A DNA stretch of 64,000 nt from Entoloma clypeatum (taxonomy: Eukaryota; Basidiomycota; Agaricomycetes; Agaricales; Entolomataceae): positions 2,418,001 to 2,482,000 of the forward strand of contig OY751492.1 of assembly GCA_963565915.1 (NCBI GenBank). The letters are read 5' to 3'. The position numbers and the translations under genes are program-made. Positions 48,208-58,499 of this stretch are shown here, in pieces. The notes beneath the pieces are model-generated. The model searched no databases, had not been told where the DNA came from, and was given only the letters and a program-made list of their open reading frames with translations. The first letter of the stretch is position 1, and each line of letters begins with the position of its first letter.

Positions 48208-48579
48208 TCACTTTCCCCATCCCTCATTGTTGTTGGGATCGGACCAGTTCGGACTCTCCTTGAGGCTCCAATCATATATCAGCTCTTCGTTGATGGCAAC
48301 AGTGAGTTTTAGGCCTTTGATAGCCAGCCAAATACATCGATTTTCAATGACGAGGGTGCTGGTGTAATTTCCGAGAATTTGTTTCTCCTTGGGACTTGGG
48401 GCGATGGGGAGGTTGGACAGCGAGTGAAGCCGGATATGCATCTGGTGATGAAGGAGATTAGTGAGGGAAGTTTCAAGGGCATGGATTTGGTCTCTCATGG
48501 AGAGTGCTTTGTTCATGAGGGCAGCAATGGTGGGGTTGATGTCAGCGGTGGAAGTGGAGGTAGTGGTGGTAGTAGACAT
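48208..48579 (-). CDS. Extra 123-aa ORF between pol and the 3' LTR of Gypsy copy 1
   Basis: An uninterrupted ATG-to-stop frame on the same strand as pol, 133 bp beyond the end of integrase and 21 bp before the polypurine tract. It begins with a Ser/Thr-rich run (MSTTTTTSTSTADINPT), continues with a probable amphipathic helix (ALMNKALSMRDQIHALETSL ... HHQMHIRLHSL) and ends in a Trp-containing tail (DWSLKESPNWSDPNNN). No membrane segment is visible, so it is not envelope-like. I do not recognise it. It is intact although the rest of the element is broken. Confidence 0.55.
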   Translation of the reverse strand: MSTTTTTSTSTADINPTIAALMNKALSMRDQIHALETSLTNLLHHQMHIRLHSLSNLPIAPSPKEKQILGNYTSTLVIENRCIWLAIKGLKLTVAINEELIYDWSLKESPNWSDPNNNEGWGK

Positions 48580-48712
48580 GGCGGCGAGGATGGTTGAGAG
48601 GTAGAAGAAGAATGGGGAGGCTATACTGGGCAGAGAAGTGGACTAGAGTGGGGAACTCAGTGTGTGTTTGACTGATGAGGTTGGTACTGTTGTGGATTTC
48701 AAAAAATGTCTT

Positions 48713-49981
48713 TTATCGTGGGTGAGACGGGTTCTGCCAATGGAAATCACAGATCAGATCTTGAGTGTTCTGAATGTTGGTTTGAGGTTCCCATGTGTTC
48801 TCTTCTGGGCCATATCCTTCCCACTGGACGAGGTACTGGATCTTTCCACGGAACTTTTGAGAGTCTAGGATCGTAGACCCATGGTACTCTTCTCGTCCTT
48901 TGACAATGATCGGATCAGGGGCTGGTTTCCTTCTCTGGATGGCGTACTTCAGGGTTTTGTATGGTGACAACAGGGTCTCGTTGAACACAGGGTGAATCAT
49001 CTTCCAAGTCTTTGGAAGATCAAGAAGGTACACGCTAGCTCCTTTCTTCTCTAGGACTTTGAATGGTCCATGTCGGAGTGCATCAAGTTTCTTTGAGGGT
49101 CGATCGGTCCTGATGTTAGTCCCTTCTAACCACACCTTATCTCCAATGCGGTAGTCCCGAGACGGACTTTGTCGTGTGTCAACTGTCTTCTTCATCTGAT
49201 CCTGTGCTTGTTTCAGTGCTGCATTGGCTTCTTCTCGTGCCTGTTTGAGTCTCTTCAAGAAGTTGTTGGCAGCCGGATTGGTATCTTCTAACACAAGTTC
49301 TCCCTTCCAAGGATGTAAACTATAGTTGAGGTAGAATGGGGTGTGCTTCGTTGCCTGATGTTCTTTGTCATTGTACTGGAACTCTGTGATTGCGATCCAC
49401 TCAGCCCAATCATCCTGTAGATGGTTGACAAAGTTCCATAAGAACACCTCCGTTTTCTGATGTGATCACTTGGCCTGTCCATCGGTTTGTGGGTGGTACA
49501 TGGTGGATAGATTCCTCTTGATCCCTAGCATGCGGCAGAGTATCTCCATGAACTTTGTGGCAAACTGCGGTCCCCTATTGCTGATGATCTTCTTGGGGAT
49601 CCCATGAAGCTTCCATATCTGATCCCGATAGATCTTGGCTAATCCTTCAGCTGATAGTTCCACGGTTGTCGGAATAAGGTGAAGCATCTTCGAATGTCTA
49701 TCCGTGATGACCAGAATTGCGTTTTTTCCATCAGATTCTGGTATCGGTCCCACAACGTCGATCCCTATGTCTTCCCATGGGTGACTTGGTGCTGCATGGG
49801 GATGTAGCGGAGCATGTCGCTTTTGTCGGTTAATCTTGTTGCGTTGACAAGTGTCGCAACCCTTCACGTACTTCTTCACATCATGCAGTATGGTAGGCCA
49901 CCAGTAGGTGCGAGTGAGGAGTTCATGTGTCCGGTACTGTCCTGGATGTCCAGCCACTGGTGTATCGTGTGACTCAAACAA
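48713..49981 (-). pseudogene. Integrase with C-terminal chromodomain, Gypsy copy 1
   Basis: Zinc-binding HHCC part (HDTPVAGHPGQYRTHELL ... CDTCQRNK), catalytic core starting at WEDIGIDVVGPIPE, then GPY/F-type region and a chromodomain at the very end (QYLVQWEGYGPEENTWEP). The second catalytic Asp is replaced: ISNRGPQF where the family has SDRGPQF. An in-frame stop separates QTDGQAK from the next part near 49,466, and another lies at 49,982. Confidence 0.88.
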
Positions 49982-50017
49982 TTATTGTCGTAATTGTGGA
50001 TCTGGCGGGACATAGAC

Positions 50018-51553
50018 TCATTCTCCTGCATAGGTGATCCCATTCTCCTGTTGATACCAATGAGGATTCTTTTTTAGGCCCTGCGCTACTTCTGTCTCCA
50101 TGCGGTTCGAAGCCTTGATGCGTGTGATCCATGGGTTTTCGATGGTTGTGATGTTTCCAATTTTGATGGAATCAGATGTCTCACCCCCTTCAAAGAATTG
50201 TTCCTCCGTGAACATCTCCATTTGTACCACATCTTCTGATTCCAACCATTTCAAGAATAATCCCTCTTTGAGCATTTGGTCACTGTCTTGTGGTTCGAGT
50301 TCCACTTCATACTAGGGTAAGCGTGACAGGATGTCCGCTTTCGCATTGGTCTTGCCAGGCACATGCCGTAATTCAAAGTCATAGTCTTGTAACTTCATTT
50401 TCCAGCGTCGCTGTCGTTGATTCAGGTCCTGAGGACGACAGAAATATTCCAGGTTCTTGTGATTGGTCAAGATTGCGAAACGTTCCCTGGCTTCAAGCAG
50501 ATAGTGTCTCCAATCTTTCAATGCTTCCACGACCGCCAGGAGTTCTTTGTCATATATCTTGTAATTCTGTTTGGCCGCGGACATGGTCCGCGACAAGAAC
50601 ACGATGGGATGCCATTTGTTGTCTTGCTTCTGAGAGAGTACCACTCCAATGGCATAGCCCGATGCATCAGTTTCAACCCTGAACTGTCCCTCTGGTTTCG
50701 GTAATGCCAAGACTGGTGCCGATGTAATTGCCCATATGAGACCTTCAAAGGCTTGCTGCTCTGTTGGTCCCCAAGTAAATGCCATACCGCCTGTGAGCGC
50801 GGTGAGAGGTTTCGCGATGTTTGAGTACCCTTCAATAAATTGTCGATAGAAGTTAGCAAATCCAAGGAACTTCTGAACTTCCTTTTTTGATGTGGGTGCT
50901 CGCCAGTTTCGAATTGTATCCACCTTCTCAGTTTCCATCTCAACACGTCCCTCACCAACCACATATCCCAATATAGGACATTTCGTTACTTCCCATAAAC
51001 ACTTCTTCTCCTTTAGGAACAAATCATTGTCCGATAGGATCTGTAGGATTTCTTCAGTGTTTCGCGCGAGTTCTTCCTTGGTTTTACCAATAACCACAAT
51101 GTCATCCATGTAGATCACGCAGATACGTCGGTGGATCTGGTCCCGGAATAGACTAGCCATCATTCGAGAGAATGTTCCCAGGGAGTTGCAAAGACCGAAA
51201 AACATGACCAATGGTTCGAACAACCCTCGGCTGGTGAGGAAGGCAGCTTTCCATTCATCGCCCTCCTTAATCCGGACGTTGTTATAGCCCCACATGATGT
51301 CCATTTTATTGAAGTAGACCGCATCTTTCAGTACGTCCAAGAGATCGGATATTCGTGGCAGTGGGAACTTGTCTTTGACCGTGAATTTATTGACCATGCG
51401 GTAATCTTGTACCAATTGTTTGGAACCATCCTTCTTGTTGATGAAGAAGCAAGGGGAGGCATAAGGGGATTTGGATGGGCGGATCTTCCCTGTTGCTAGA
51501 CCCTCGTCAATGAATGCGTCCAATTCCTCTTGTTCCTTTTGCGTCATAGGATA
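50018..51553 (-). pseudogene. Reverse transcriptase-RNase H and linker, Gypsy copy 1
   Basis: RT motifs are complete (KDGSKQLVQDYRMVN, MDIMWGYNNVRIKEGDEWK, the YMDD box in VIYMDDIVVIGK, GFANFYRQFIEGYSNIAKPL), followed by RNase H (VETDASGYAIGVVLSQ ... YDKELLAVVEAL ... LTNHKNLEYF) and the linker EPQDSDQMLKEG. A TAG at 50312-50314 separates RNase H from the linker. The frame now begins inside the inserted DNA transposon, so the first 39 codons of the open frame are foreign. Confidence 0.9.
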
Positions 51554-52176
51554 CAGTAGCTCAAAAAACTGTCCCAATGTTTGGCTGTTTTGTACTGTAT
51601 TGCTAATAACACAACAGGCACTTGTGATAATTTTCTGCAAAAAAGATATGTTATTCTGTATCATCTTAGCTTGCTTTTGAGCCCTGGGTCATGTGGTTTG
51701 AACAAATATTGATGGAATAATAAATAAAACAAAATAATCAATCATTGGGACAGTTTTTTGACCCTTGGTCATTTTGGCAATATCCCTGCTATAGCAAGCC
51801 AAATCACAGTGAGTTTGAGTGTGGGAGTAATAAACAAAATCATGTGACCTTGTTTACATCAGTTTGACATGTTGAAATTATTTCAACCCTTCTCTTCCTC
51901 TTCCACCATCATATGAGGCCCACATCTTCTACCAAGCACTCCTCTGTGGTTTCCCTTCTTCAAGAAGGTTATGCTTTGCGTCAAATTGAGGAAAAAACTG
52001 GTGTGGGCAAGTCTACCATTGGTAGAATCAAGAAGGAGGTTGATGGGGACAAGGAAAACAGCAGGATGATACAGAATAACATATCTTTTTTGCAGAAAAT
52101 TATCACAAGTGCCTGTTGTGTTATTAGCAATACAGTACAAAACAGCCAAACATTGGGACAGTTTTTTGAGCTACTG
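51554..52176. mobile_element. 623-bp Tc1/mariner-type non-autonomous insertion in Gypsy copy 1
   Basis: Perfect or near-perfect terminal inverted repeats of about 112 bp (51554-51665 and 52065-52176), both starting CAGTAGCTCAAAAAACTG, flanked by TA on each side (51552-51553 and 52177-52178). Gypsy copy 2 shows the empty site with one TA (AAATACATATCCC near 59,252), which proves the insertion and the TA duplication. An additional internal copy of the tip sequence (CATTGGGACAGTTTTTTGACC) lies at about 51,746, so the element was assembled from a longer parent. Confidence 0.9.
51913..52062 (+). pseudogene. Transposase helix-turn-helix fragment
   Basis: A frame beginning MRPTSSTKHSSVVSLLQEGY and continuing LRQIEEKTGVGKSTIGRIKK is a typical first helix-turn-helix of a Tc1/mariner transposase. 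It then runs straight into the right inverted repeat, so only the DNA-binding N-terminus remains and the DDE domain is gone. Confidence 0.7.
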
Positions 52177-52180
52177 TATG

Positions 52181-52710
52181 TATTTCCCCCTAGTTCCTTT
52201 GGTGCGTCTGATGTAAGTTCGATACCATGGTCCCATTCCCTCTCCTTTGGGATCTTATCGAAGTTTTCTTTTTCGAAAAGATGAGCAAATCGTTCAACAT
52301 ATGAGGGTCGTTTGGTTGTGGGAGGTGGTGTGGGAGTGACAGCTTCCAAGATAGGGTCTCCAGGCTTCCATGGTTTCCTGATGTGCTCCCAAATCCAGTT
52401 TGACTTCGGCAAGTTGGCTCGCTTTCTGTTGTCGATTTGGTGATCCATCCGCATTTAGAATTGCTATGGGTGGTATTCCTCACGTGGGGAGGTTCTGTTC
52501 GCGTACTATTCTGGGATGGATGCATGTGCGCTCACATCCGCTGTCAACCTCAGGTCGGATAACCTTTGGTCCTCGTCGTGTTTTGAGCTGAGCTAACAGC
52601 CTGATTTCTCGTCTTTTCGGCGGGTTATCTCCCTTCACAGTCTTAGTCGACGCAGCGGCTCGCTTGGCAGGGATGACATAGGTTCTATTGTCTGCAGTCA
52701 TACAAGGCAA
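52181..52710 (-). pseudogene. Protease and pre-RT region, Gypsy copy 1
   Basis: The protease start is recognisable as PEVDSGCERTCIHPRIVRE (DSG active site) at about 52,500-52,560. A stop follows at NLPT and a deletion removes much of the protease body compared with copy 2. The pre-RT part (KPGDPILEAVTP ... RFAHLFEKENFDKIPKERE) continues up to the transposon insertion. Confidence 0.75.
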
Positions 52711-52751
52711 GCAAGTCCGTTTAATAGATAAGGGTCGCGACTTAGCGTTGT

Positions 52752-53734
52752 TTAATCAGATCCTTTGGGAAAATCCTTCTCGTCGGCTTCTAAGATTGTG
52801 GTTTCATCATTCTCGGCATCTTCCTCAGACACCTTCCTAACCCTTCCGGAGTTCTTCTTCGGCTTGCGGCAGTTGTGCGTGATATGGCCTTCTTGGTCAC
52901 AGTTGAAACACTTGTGACCATCTTTCTTCTTTGGAGCGCTACAGTCTTTAGCCAGATGACTGAAGCGTTGACAGTTGTAGCAACAGGCTACTCCTGCTTT
53001 GTTGATCTCCATGGCCTTGCCCTGACCACCATAAGTGGTACCCGATCCAGTGTGCATGTCGCCGCCACCTCGGATGACCAGTGCGTGTCCTTCCATCTGT
53101 CGTCCCTTGTTTCGGATCTCCTTTGCGTAATCGGTGTATGTTTTGCCATCGCTGGCCACTTGTTCAGAGATTCTAGTAAATTCGTCAGGGGACTCGTCGG
53201 CGGAATCGGTGGCAAAACGTTCAGAGTATTTCCTCTGTAAATCTCTAAGGAATCTCTGTTCCTGCGCGTCTGTTGGTCTCGAGAAGGGGTCAAGTCTCTC
53301 GTTTCGTGCCCAGCGGTTGTACTCGGTCTGTTGTTCTTCAGTGGTGAAGTGGGCGTAGATCTGCTGCTTCGAGTAGGACGTGATGATGTGGCTCTGGGAC
53401 GTCTCGATGTGAGCGTCCTAATCAATCTTCTGATAATGGTTGTCTGGACACCGATAAACTCTCTGATCTCTGTGATCCGACCTGTCTGAGGTCCTTCTTG
53501 AACGCGAAAGCTTTCGAGTTTGTTCTGTCGGGCGTTGTAACGCGCGATCTGGTGTTGCCGAGCAAGATGGATGCTCTCTGCTATCTCGCCGTGGGGGCAA
53601 TGCTCGTCGTTGTCTAGTTCTTCGTCAAGCACCTGCTGTAGGATGCGACGGATCTCCGATTCGATGTACTGCTGGATGAGTGTAAAATCGATACTGTCTC
53701 AAGGACTTAGCTCCTCCTGTCGGGCTTCTGGCAT
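52752..53734 (-). pseudogene. Gag with two CCHC zinc knuckles, Gypsy copy 1
   Basis: Starts MPEARQEELSP and meets TGA at codon 12. The C-terminal part contains two knuckles (CYNCQRFSHLAKDC and CFNCDQEGHITHNC) and the acidic end ETTILEADEKDFPKGSD. Compared with copy 2, about 550 bp of the central capsid-like region (from TSDSAQSDIEQTP through GKYILEKNVNCKIS) is deleted at about 53,185. Confidence 0.85.
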
Positions 53735-53823
53735 GCTGAATGGGTTACTGGTGAAGTCTTCAAAGAAGCGCGACGTCTTGACTCGTCTGGTAGTTGCTCT
53801 CTTCGCTCTGGGCGAACCTAACG

Positions 53824-53834
53824 AGATTTAGCAA
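53824..53834 (-). other. Self-complementary primer-binding site, Gypsy copy 1
   Basis: TTGCTAAATCT on the minus strand, two bases inside the 5' LTR end. It is the exact reverse complement of AGATTTAGCAA in the LTR (53910-53920), which lies about 34 bp downstream of the TATATAA box (53948-53954) where transcription should start. No TGG of a tRNA 3'-end primer site is present. Confidence 0.75.
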
Positions 53835-53836
53835 CT

Positions 53837-54225
53837 TGTTATGCTTAACAAACCGTTCCAAGGTTCGGGCAGAGTATGCAGGAAAGTGGAAAGGCGAAGA
53901 GCAAAGTGATTGCTAAATCTAAGGAATGTAGCTATGGTACATGGGGTTTATATAGTACTGGCTACGAGCGGTAGCGAGTGAGTCAGTAGCTGCGGAAGGC
54001 AGTGCGGATGAGTCAGTAACTGCGGAAAGGCAGTGCGAAGTGAGTCAGACGACTGCGGACTGAGTAATCCCTACTGCGGAGTGCGAGTCAGCGTGGGAGC
54101 GAAGTATACTAAAGGAGACTGGTAGAGTAAAGGTAAATGAATAAGCGGTCCGATGAGTCAAAGAAATAACGAAGGTACGATGCAAGGGAAAAGTGCGTAA
54201 CATACAAACCGGTAAGTCCGTAACA
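53837..54225 (-). repeat. 5' LTR of Gypsy copy 1
   Basis: 389 bp, starting TGTTACGG (54225 reading left) and ending CATAACA (53837), short inverted termini. Contains several GAGTCAGT/ACTGCGGA repeats in the U3 part, a TATA box at 53948-53954 and the self-priming site at 53910-53920. Confidence 0.9.
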
Positions 54226-55140
54226 AAATTTGAATTTGAGCTCCTGTGCTTCTTTCATTTCCAGAGCAGTGTGTGATGGGCAAGAGACCACAGTTTTTTC
54301 ATGGAATAAAACCTGGGGTGGTGGGATAAGGATCATCATTTTTGTGTTGTTGTTTGCAAGCTAGTATGTGCCCAATGAAGTATGTATCATTTTCATATCT
54401 CTAACAAATCCCCTACTCACATTTTCCAAGATGAGATTAACTTCTCTCTGTGCCAAGATGACCAATGGATGCTTCTTGACCTGCTACCATCACGACCTCC
54501 TATGGGGTCCTGGTGCTATCAGCAACAGTCAAGCCACACAACCCCTGGCCTGAATACCTCCTCCTCCTCACAGCCCCTCCAAACCAAACCCGACCTCACT
54601 CATCCGCCCACTCCATCAGCCTCAACCTGATCCCCAGGGAGCACTCAACCCCATGTTGATCCCCTCAAAAAACCCGCCCCACAGAGACGGGACCCTGATC
54701 ACCAACCCAAAACCCTTACCCATACACTCTGAAATCTTAAGTCTGATGACTGGTACCCATGGAATTATTAACAACAGCTGGGATGCCTGCAAGTGGACTC
54801 CAAAGGCTGGGTCCTGGCTGACAATCCCTATGACCAGTGCAAACTCGTCCAGATTCTCCTCACCGCAGCACTCCTCCCCAAGATCCCATTAGAGGCTGTG
54901 ACTGCAATACAAGGAGTAGCCTTCCTGCTCAAAGACGACATCGCTGACACCCTTTTCACCTCCCTAGCCACCGCAGTTGCCAAGAAAGTCTCCTCCCTCC
55001 TCTCCGAAGCCAACACTGACCTCATCGCCACAAAAGCTTTTCTCGACGCCAACGCCGCTTAACAAGCTGCAACATCCCTCAATCTCAAGAAAACTGTGAC
55101 CCAACATTCCTCCACCACCGCCAACCTCAAAGACATTGCC
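54226..55140 (+). pseudogene. Degenerate repeat-derived coding remnant
   Basis: Open pieces separated by stops; the best preserved is 54793-55062 (GWVLADNPYDQCKLVQILL ... LKDDIADTLFTSLATAVAKK, then SSLLSEANTDLIATKAFL), Ala-rich and helical. Frames before it (54382-54630) are Pro/Ser-rich. The family is not recognised; the Ala-rich helical character is like the gag-type N-terminus of some fungal retroelements. No intact gene. Confidence 0.4.
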
Positions 55141-56185
55141 TCCAAACTGACCACCACCGCTAGGGTTTGAAAGTTTGGTTTGGTTTGGTTAATTGACCCC
55201 AAATCCATTAACCTAAACCTTAACCAGTTAATTTTTCATTGGTTTGGTTGATTTGTTGGTTAAACTCAGTTAAACCATACAAATATCACAAATTGTCCAC
55301 CAGAGCCATGTTACTTGTTAATTTGCTGTTGATATAGGTTCACACATGATTAAACCATCCAAACACATGATTTTTGGCATGTGTGCCCTCATTGCAGAGT
55401 CAGCAATGGGTGGATGCGTCGTTTTGACATTGGATGAGTGCCGTGCTCTGACCAAATAATAGTAAACAATGTGCAAAATGCATCATGCAGGCGTGTGCGG
55501 TGCCTTTCTCATGATCTAATAATAGTTTGAAGTAATAGAACTACATATGGGATATGTATTCACCTTCTGACACACTGTGTATAATTTTTAGAAGTCCAGA
55601 TAAGATAGAAATAATGAAATGTGCATATTTCAGAAAAGGTGCTATATCTCCTCAAGGAATGAACCAAATTTGAAAAACCAATGTGTGATAAGATCCCCTG
55701 AATGTGGGGAATCCAAAGCTGAAATAAAAAATTTTGGTCAATTTTTCGAACTATATTGTTAAGTCCTTGAAACTTATTTGAATGGTCTCAATAGGTTTAC
55801 ATACAATGGTTCAATAGTATATATATATTACAGGTAGCTGAAAGTGCTTGTGGAAAGGAGGAAGTAAGAAAATGCTGGTTTTTGTATTTGAGAAAACCCA
55901 TGATGCACTGTTGATCATGATTTATATTGTATTTTGATGCATCATTGTGGTGTACAGACTTTCTACCATACAAAACTCATGTATCTAACTCTTTATATAC
56001 TTACTATCAGCTTCTAAGTATCTTTATATAACTTAAGAACTATTTTTGGTGCTTTTGGTGCCACAGTTTGGACATTGAGGGCGCAATTTTCAACGACGCA
56101 CATCGCTCGACAATTGCCAAAATTCGAACACTCAACACCAGCCAAAGCTTCCCACACTCTTGTTTTCCCCCACCTCCACTCCATC
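55141..56185. repeat. AT-rich repetitive spacer
   Basis: Begins with a TTGGTTTGGTTTGGTT patch (55165-55280), then about 900 bp of AT-rich sequence with TATATATATTA near 55,820 and no open frame of note. Probably old decayed transposon. Confidence 0.5.
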
Positions 56186-56189
56186 TGGC

Positions 56190-56450
56190 CACCATCTGTG
56201 CCCAACAGCCGCCTCAAGTGCCCAACAGCCGCCTCAAGTGCCCAACAGCCACCTCAAGTGCCCAATGGCCCCTCCTCATGCCCAACGCCCCTCTCTAGCA
56301 CCTAACAACCCCAACTCATGACCAATGGCCCCCTCTAGCATCCAACAACCCCAACTTGTGCCCAACAACCTCCAACGACCTCGCTTCGCGCCCAACGGCC
56401 CCCTCTAGTGCCCAACAACCCCAACTTGTGCCCAACAATCCCAACTCATG
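56190..56450. repeat. GCCCAACAGCC minisatellite
   Basis: Near-perfect units at its start (AGTGCCCAACAGCCGCCTCA repeated three times from about 56,198, 20 bp each) decay to looser units (GCCCAACAACCCCAACTTGT) up to the LTR start at 56453. It is the reverse complement of the array at 47280-47770. Confidence 0.85.
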
Positions 56451-56452
56451 AT

Positions 56453-56810
56453 TGTTATGGACTCTATGGTATGTGGACCATGTCATCTCTTTTACTTATC
56501 ATCCTGACTCGGCGCCCTCTTATGAATACACTATGTCTAATACCTACTTTTGCTCCCTTAGATTCCCAGTATGACTCAGTCCGCAGTAGCCTTACTCAGC
56601 TCCACAGTAGTATTACTCAGTCCACAGTTGTCTTACTCATGTGCACTGCCTTCCGCAGTTACTGACTCATTTGCTACCACTCATAGTCAGTACTATATAA
56701 ACCTCATGTACCATAGCTACATTCCTTAGATTTAGCAATCACATTGCTCTTTGCCTTTCCACTTCCTGTATACTCCGCCCGAACCTTGGAACAGTTTGTT
56801 AAGCATAACA
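56453..56810 (+). repeat. 5' LTR of Gypsy copy 2
   Basis: 358 bp, TGTTATGG...AAGCATAACA. TATATAA at 56694-56700; the predicted transcript start region AGATTTAGCAA at 56728-56738. U3 has fewer GACTCAGT-type repeats than copy 1. Confidence 0.9.
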
Positions 56811-56812
56811 AG

Positions 56813-56823
56813 TTGCTAAATCT
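56813..56823 (+). other. Self-complementary primer-binding site, Gypsy copy 2
   Basis: TTGCTAAATCT two bases after the LTR end, exact reverse complement of 56728-56738. Same arrangement as copy 1, conserved although surrounding sequence has diverged. Confidence 0.75.
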
Positions 56824-56912
56824 CATTAGGTTCGCCCAGAGCAAAGAGAGCAACTACCAGACAAGTCAAGACGTCGCGCTTCTTTGAAGACTTCACCAGT
56901 AATCCATTCACC

Positions 56913-58461
56913 ATGCCAGAAGCCCGACAGGAGGAGTTAAATCCTCAAGACAGTATCGATTTTACACTCATCCAGCAGTATATCAAATCGGAGATCCGTC
57001 ACATCCCACAACAGGTGCTTGACAAAGAACTAGACAATGATGAGCATTGCCCCCACAGCGAGATAGCAGAAAGCATCCATCTTGCTTGACAACATCAGAT
57101 TGTGCGTTACAACGCCCGACAGAACAAACTTGAAAGTTTTCACATTCAAGAAGGACCTTAGGCAGGTCGGATCACAGAGATCAGAGAGTTTATCAGTGTC
57201 CAGACAACCATTATCAGAAGATTGATTAGGACGCTCACATCGAGACGTTCCAGAGTCACATCATTATGTCCTACTCAAAGCAGCAGATCTCCGCCCACCA
57301 CTGAACAACAGACCAAATACAGTTGTTGGGCACGAAACAAGAGAATCAACCACTTCTTGCTACCGACAGATGCACAGGAACAGAGATTCCTTAGAGATCT
57401 ACAGAGGAAATACCCCAAATGTTTTGCCACCAATTCCGCTGATGACTCCCCTGACAAATCTACTTCTGACTCTGCACAATCAGACATCGAACAGACACCT
57501 AGAACAGGGACTCATTTTCAACCCCTACCTGTATTCCGAACCCCATCTTCATCCCAACAACTCGACCCCGCTCCTCCTCCGCAGACTCTGAACATGGCAG
57601 AAGTCCCAGCAGTACAAACGACTGACACATCCAAGATCATCAGGGATCCTGGGATGTTCAAAGACAGACACACCTTTGATGAGTGGTGGAAGGCCACCAA
57701 GCTATTCATCAGTTTCCAGAAAGGCCTGACAGATGATCAGAAGATTCTTGTGGTGCTGTCCCGCATGATGGAAGGGTCCGGCAGGCACTGGGCCAGTAAC
57801 AAGTTAGATGATCTTGCCACTGATGGTGAGAACATTACCTGGCTAGGCTTCTCAGATGATATCACCATATGATTCTCTGTCGCCAACAAATCAGCCGCTG
57901 CCAAAGCGAGATTGGAAGTCATGAAACAGGAGAGATGCACCATCGACAAATTCCTGGATGAATTCGAAGAAATTTTGAAGCTGTCAAACCTTGGCAAAGA
58001 AACTGGGAAGTACATCCTAGAAAAGAACGTCAACTGCAAGATTTCCAAGCAAGTGGCTAGTGACGGAAAGACATACACCAACTATGCAAAGGAGATCCGA
58101 AACAAGGGACGACAGATGGAAGGGCACACACTTGTCATCTGAGGAGGCGGCGACATGCACACCAGATCGGGTTACCACATATGGTGGTCAGGGCAAGGCT
58201 ATGGAGATTGACAAAGCAGGAGTAGCCTGTTGCTACAACTGTCAATGCTTCGGTCACCTTGCCAAGGACTGCAGCGCTCCAAAGAAGAAAGATGGTCGCA
58301 AGTGTTTCAACTGTGACCAAGAAGGCCATATTGCACACAACTGCCACAAGCTGAAGAAAAACTCCGGAAGGGTTAGGAAGGTGTCTGATGAAGATGCCAA
58401 GAATGATGAAACCACAATCTTAGAAGCCGACGAGAAGGATTTTCCTGAAGGGTCCGATTAA
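56913..58461 (+). pseudogene. Gag, Gypsy copy 2 (several stops)
   Basis: Starts MPEARQEELNPQDSIDF at 56913 and ends ADEKDFPEGSD at 58461. Contains the retrotransposon gag core missing from copy 1 (DRHTFDEWWKATKLFISFQK, CTIDKFLDEFEEILKL) and two CCHC knuckles (CYNCQCFGHLAKDC, CFNCDQEGHIAHNC). Stops occur at 57087-57089 (TGA), near 57,160 (TAG), near 57,870 (TGA) and at about 58,139 (TGA), and the frame shifts before the knuckles. Confidence 0.88.
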
Positions 58462-58499
58462 ATGACGCTAAGTCGCGACACTTATCTATTAAACAGACT

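Larger units (their letters stand above)
47781..54225 (-). mobile_element. Ty3/Gypsy chromodomain retrotransposon, copy 1 (decayed)
   Basis: Read leftwards: 5' LTR (54225-53837), self-complementary primer site, gag with two CCHC knuckles, protease, RT-RNase H, integrase with C-terminal chromodomain, an extra ORF, polypurine tract and 3' LTR (48173-47781). The chromodomain puts it in the chromovirus branch. It is dead: early stop in gag, internal gag deletion, a 623-bp DNA transposon in pol, stops between pol segments and a Asp-to-Asn change in the integrase. The two LTRs have diverged clearly, so insertion is old. The terminal CATAACA is missing from the 3' LTR. Confidence 0.92.

Noticed and set aside
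52190..52525. Alternative frames antisense to or shifted from the Gypsy pre-RT region
   Set aside because: Shadows of pol; the retroelement frame explains the sequence.
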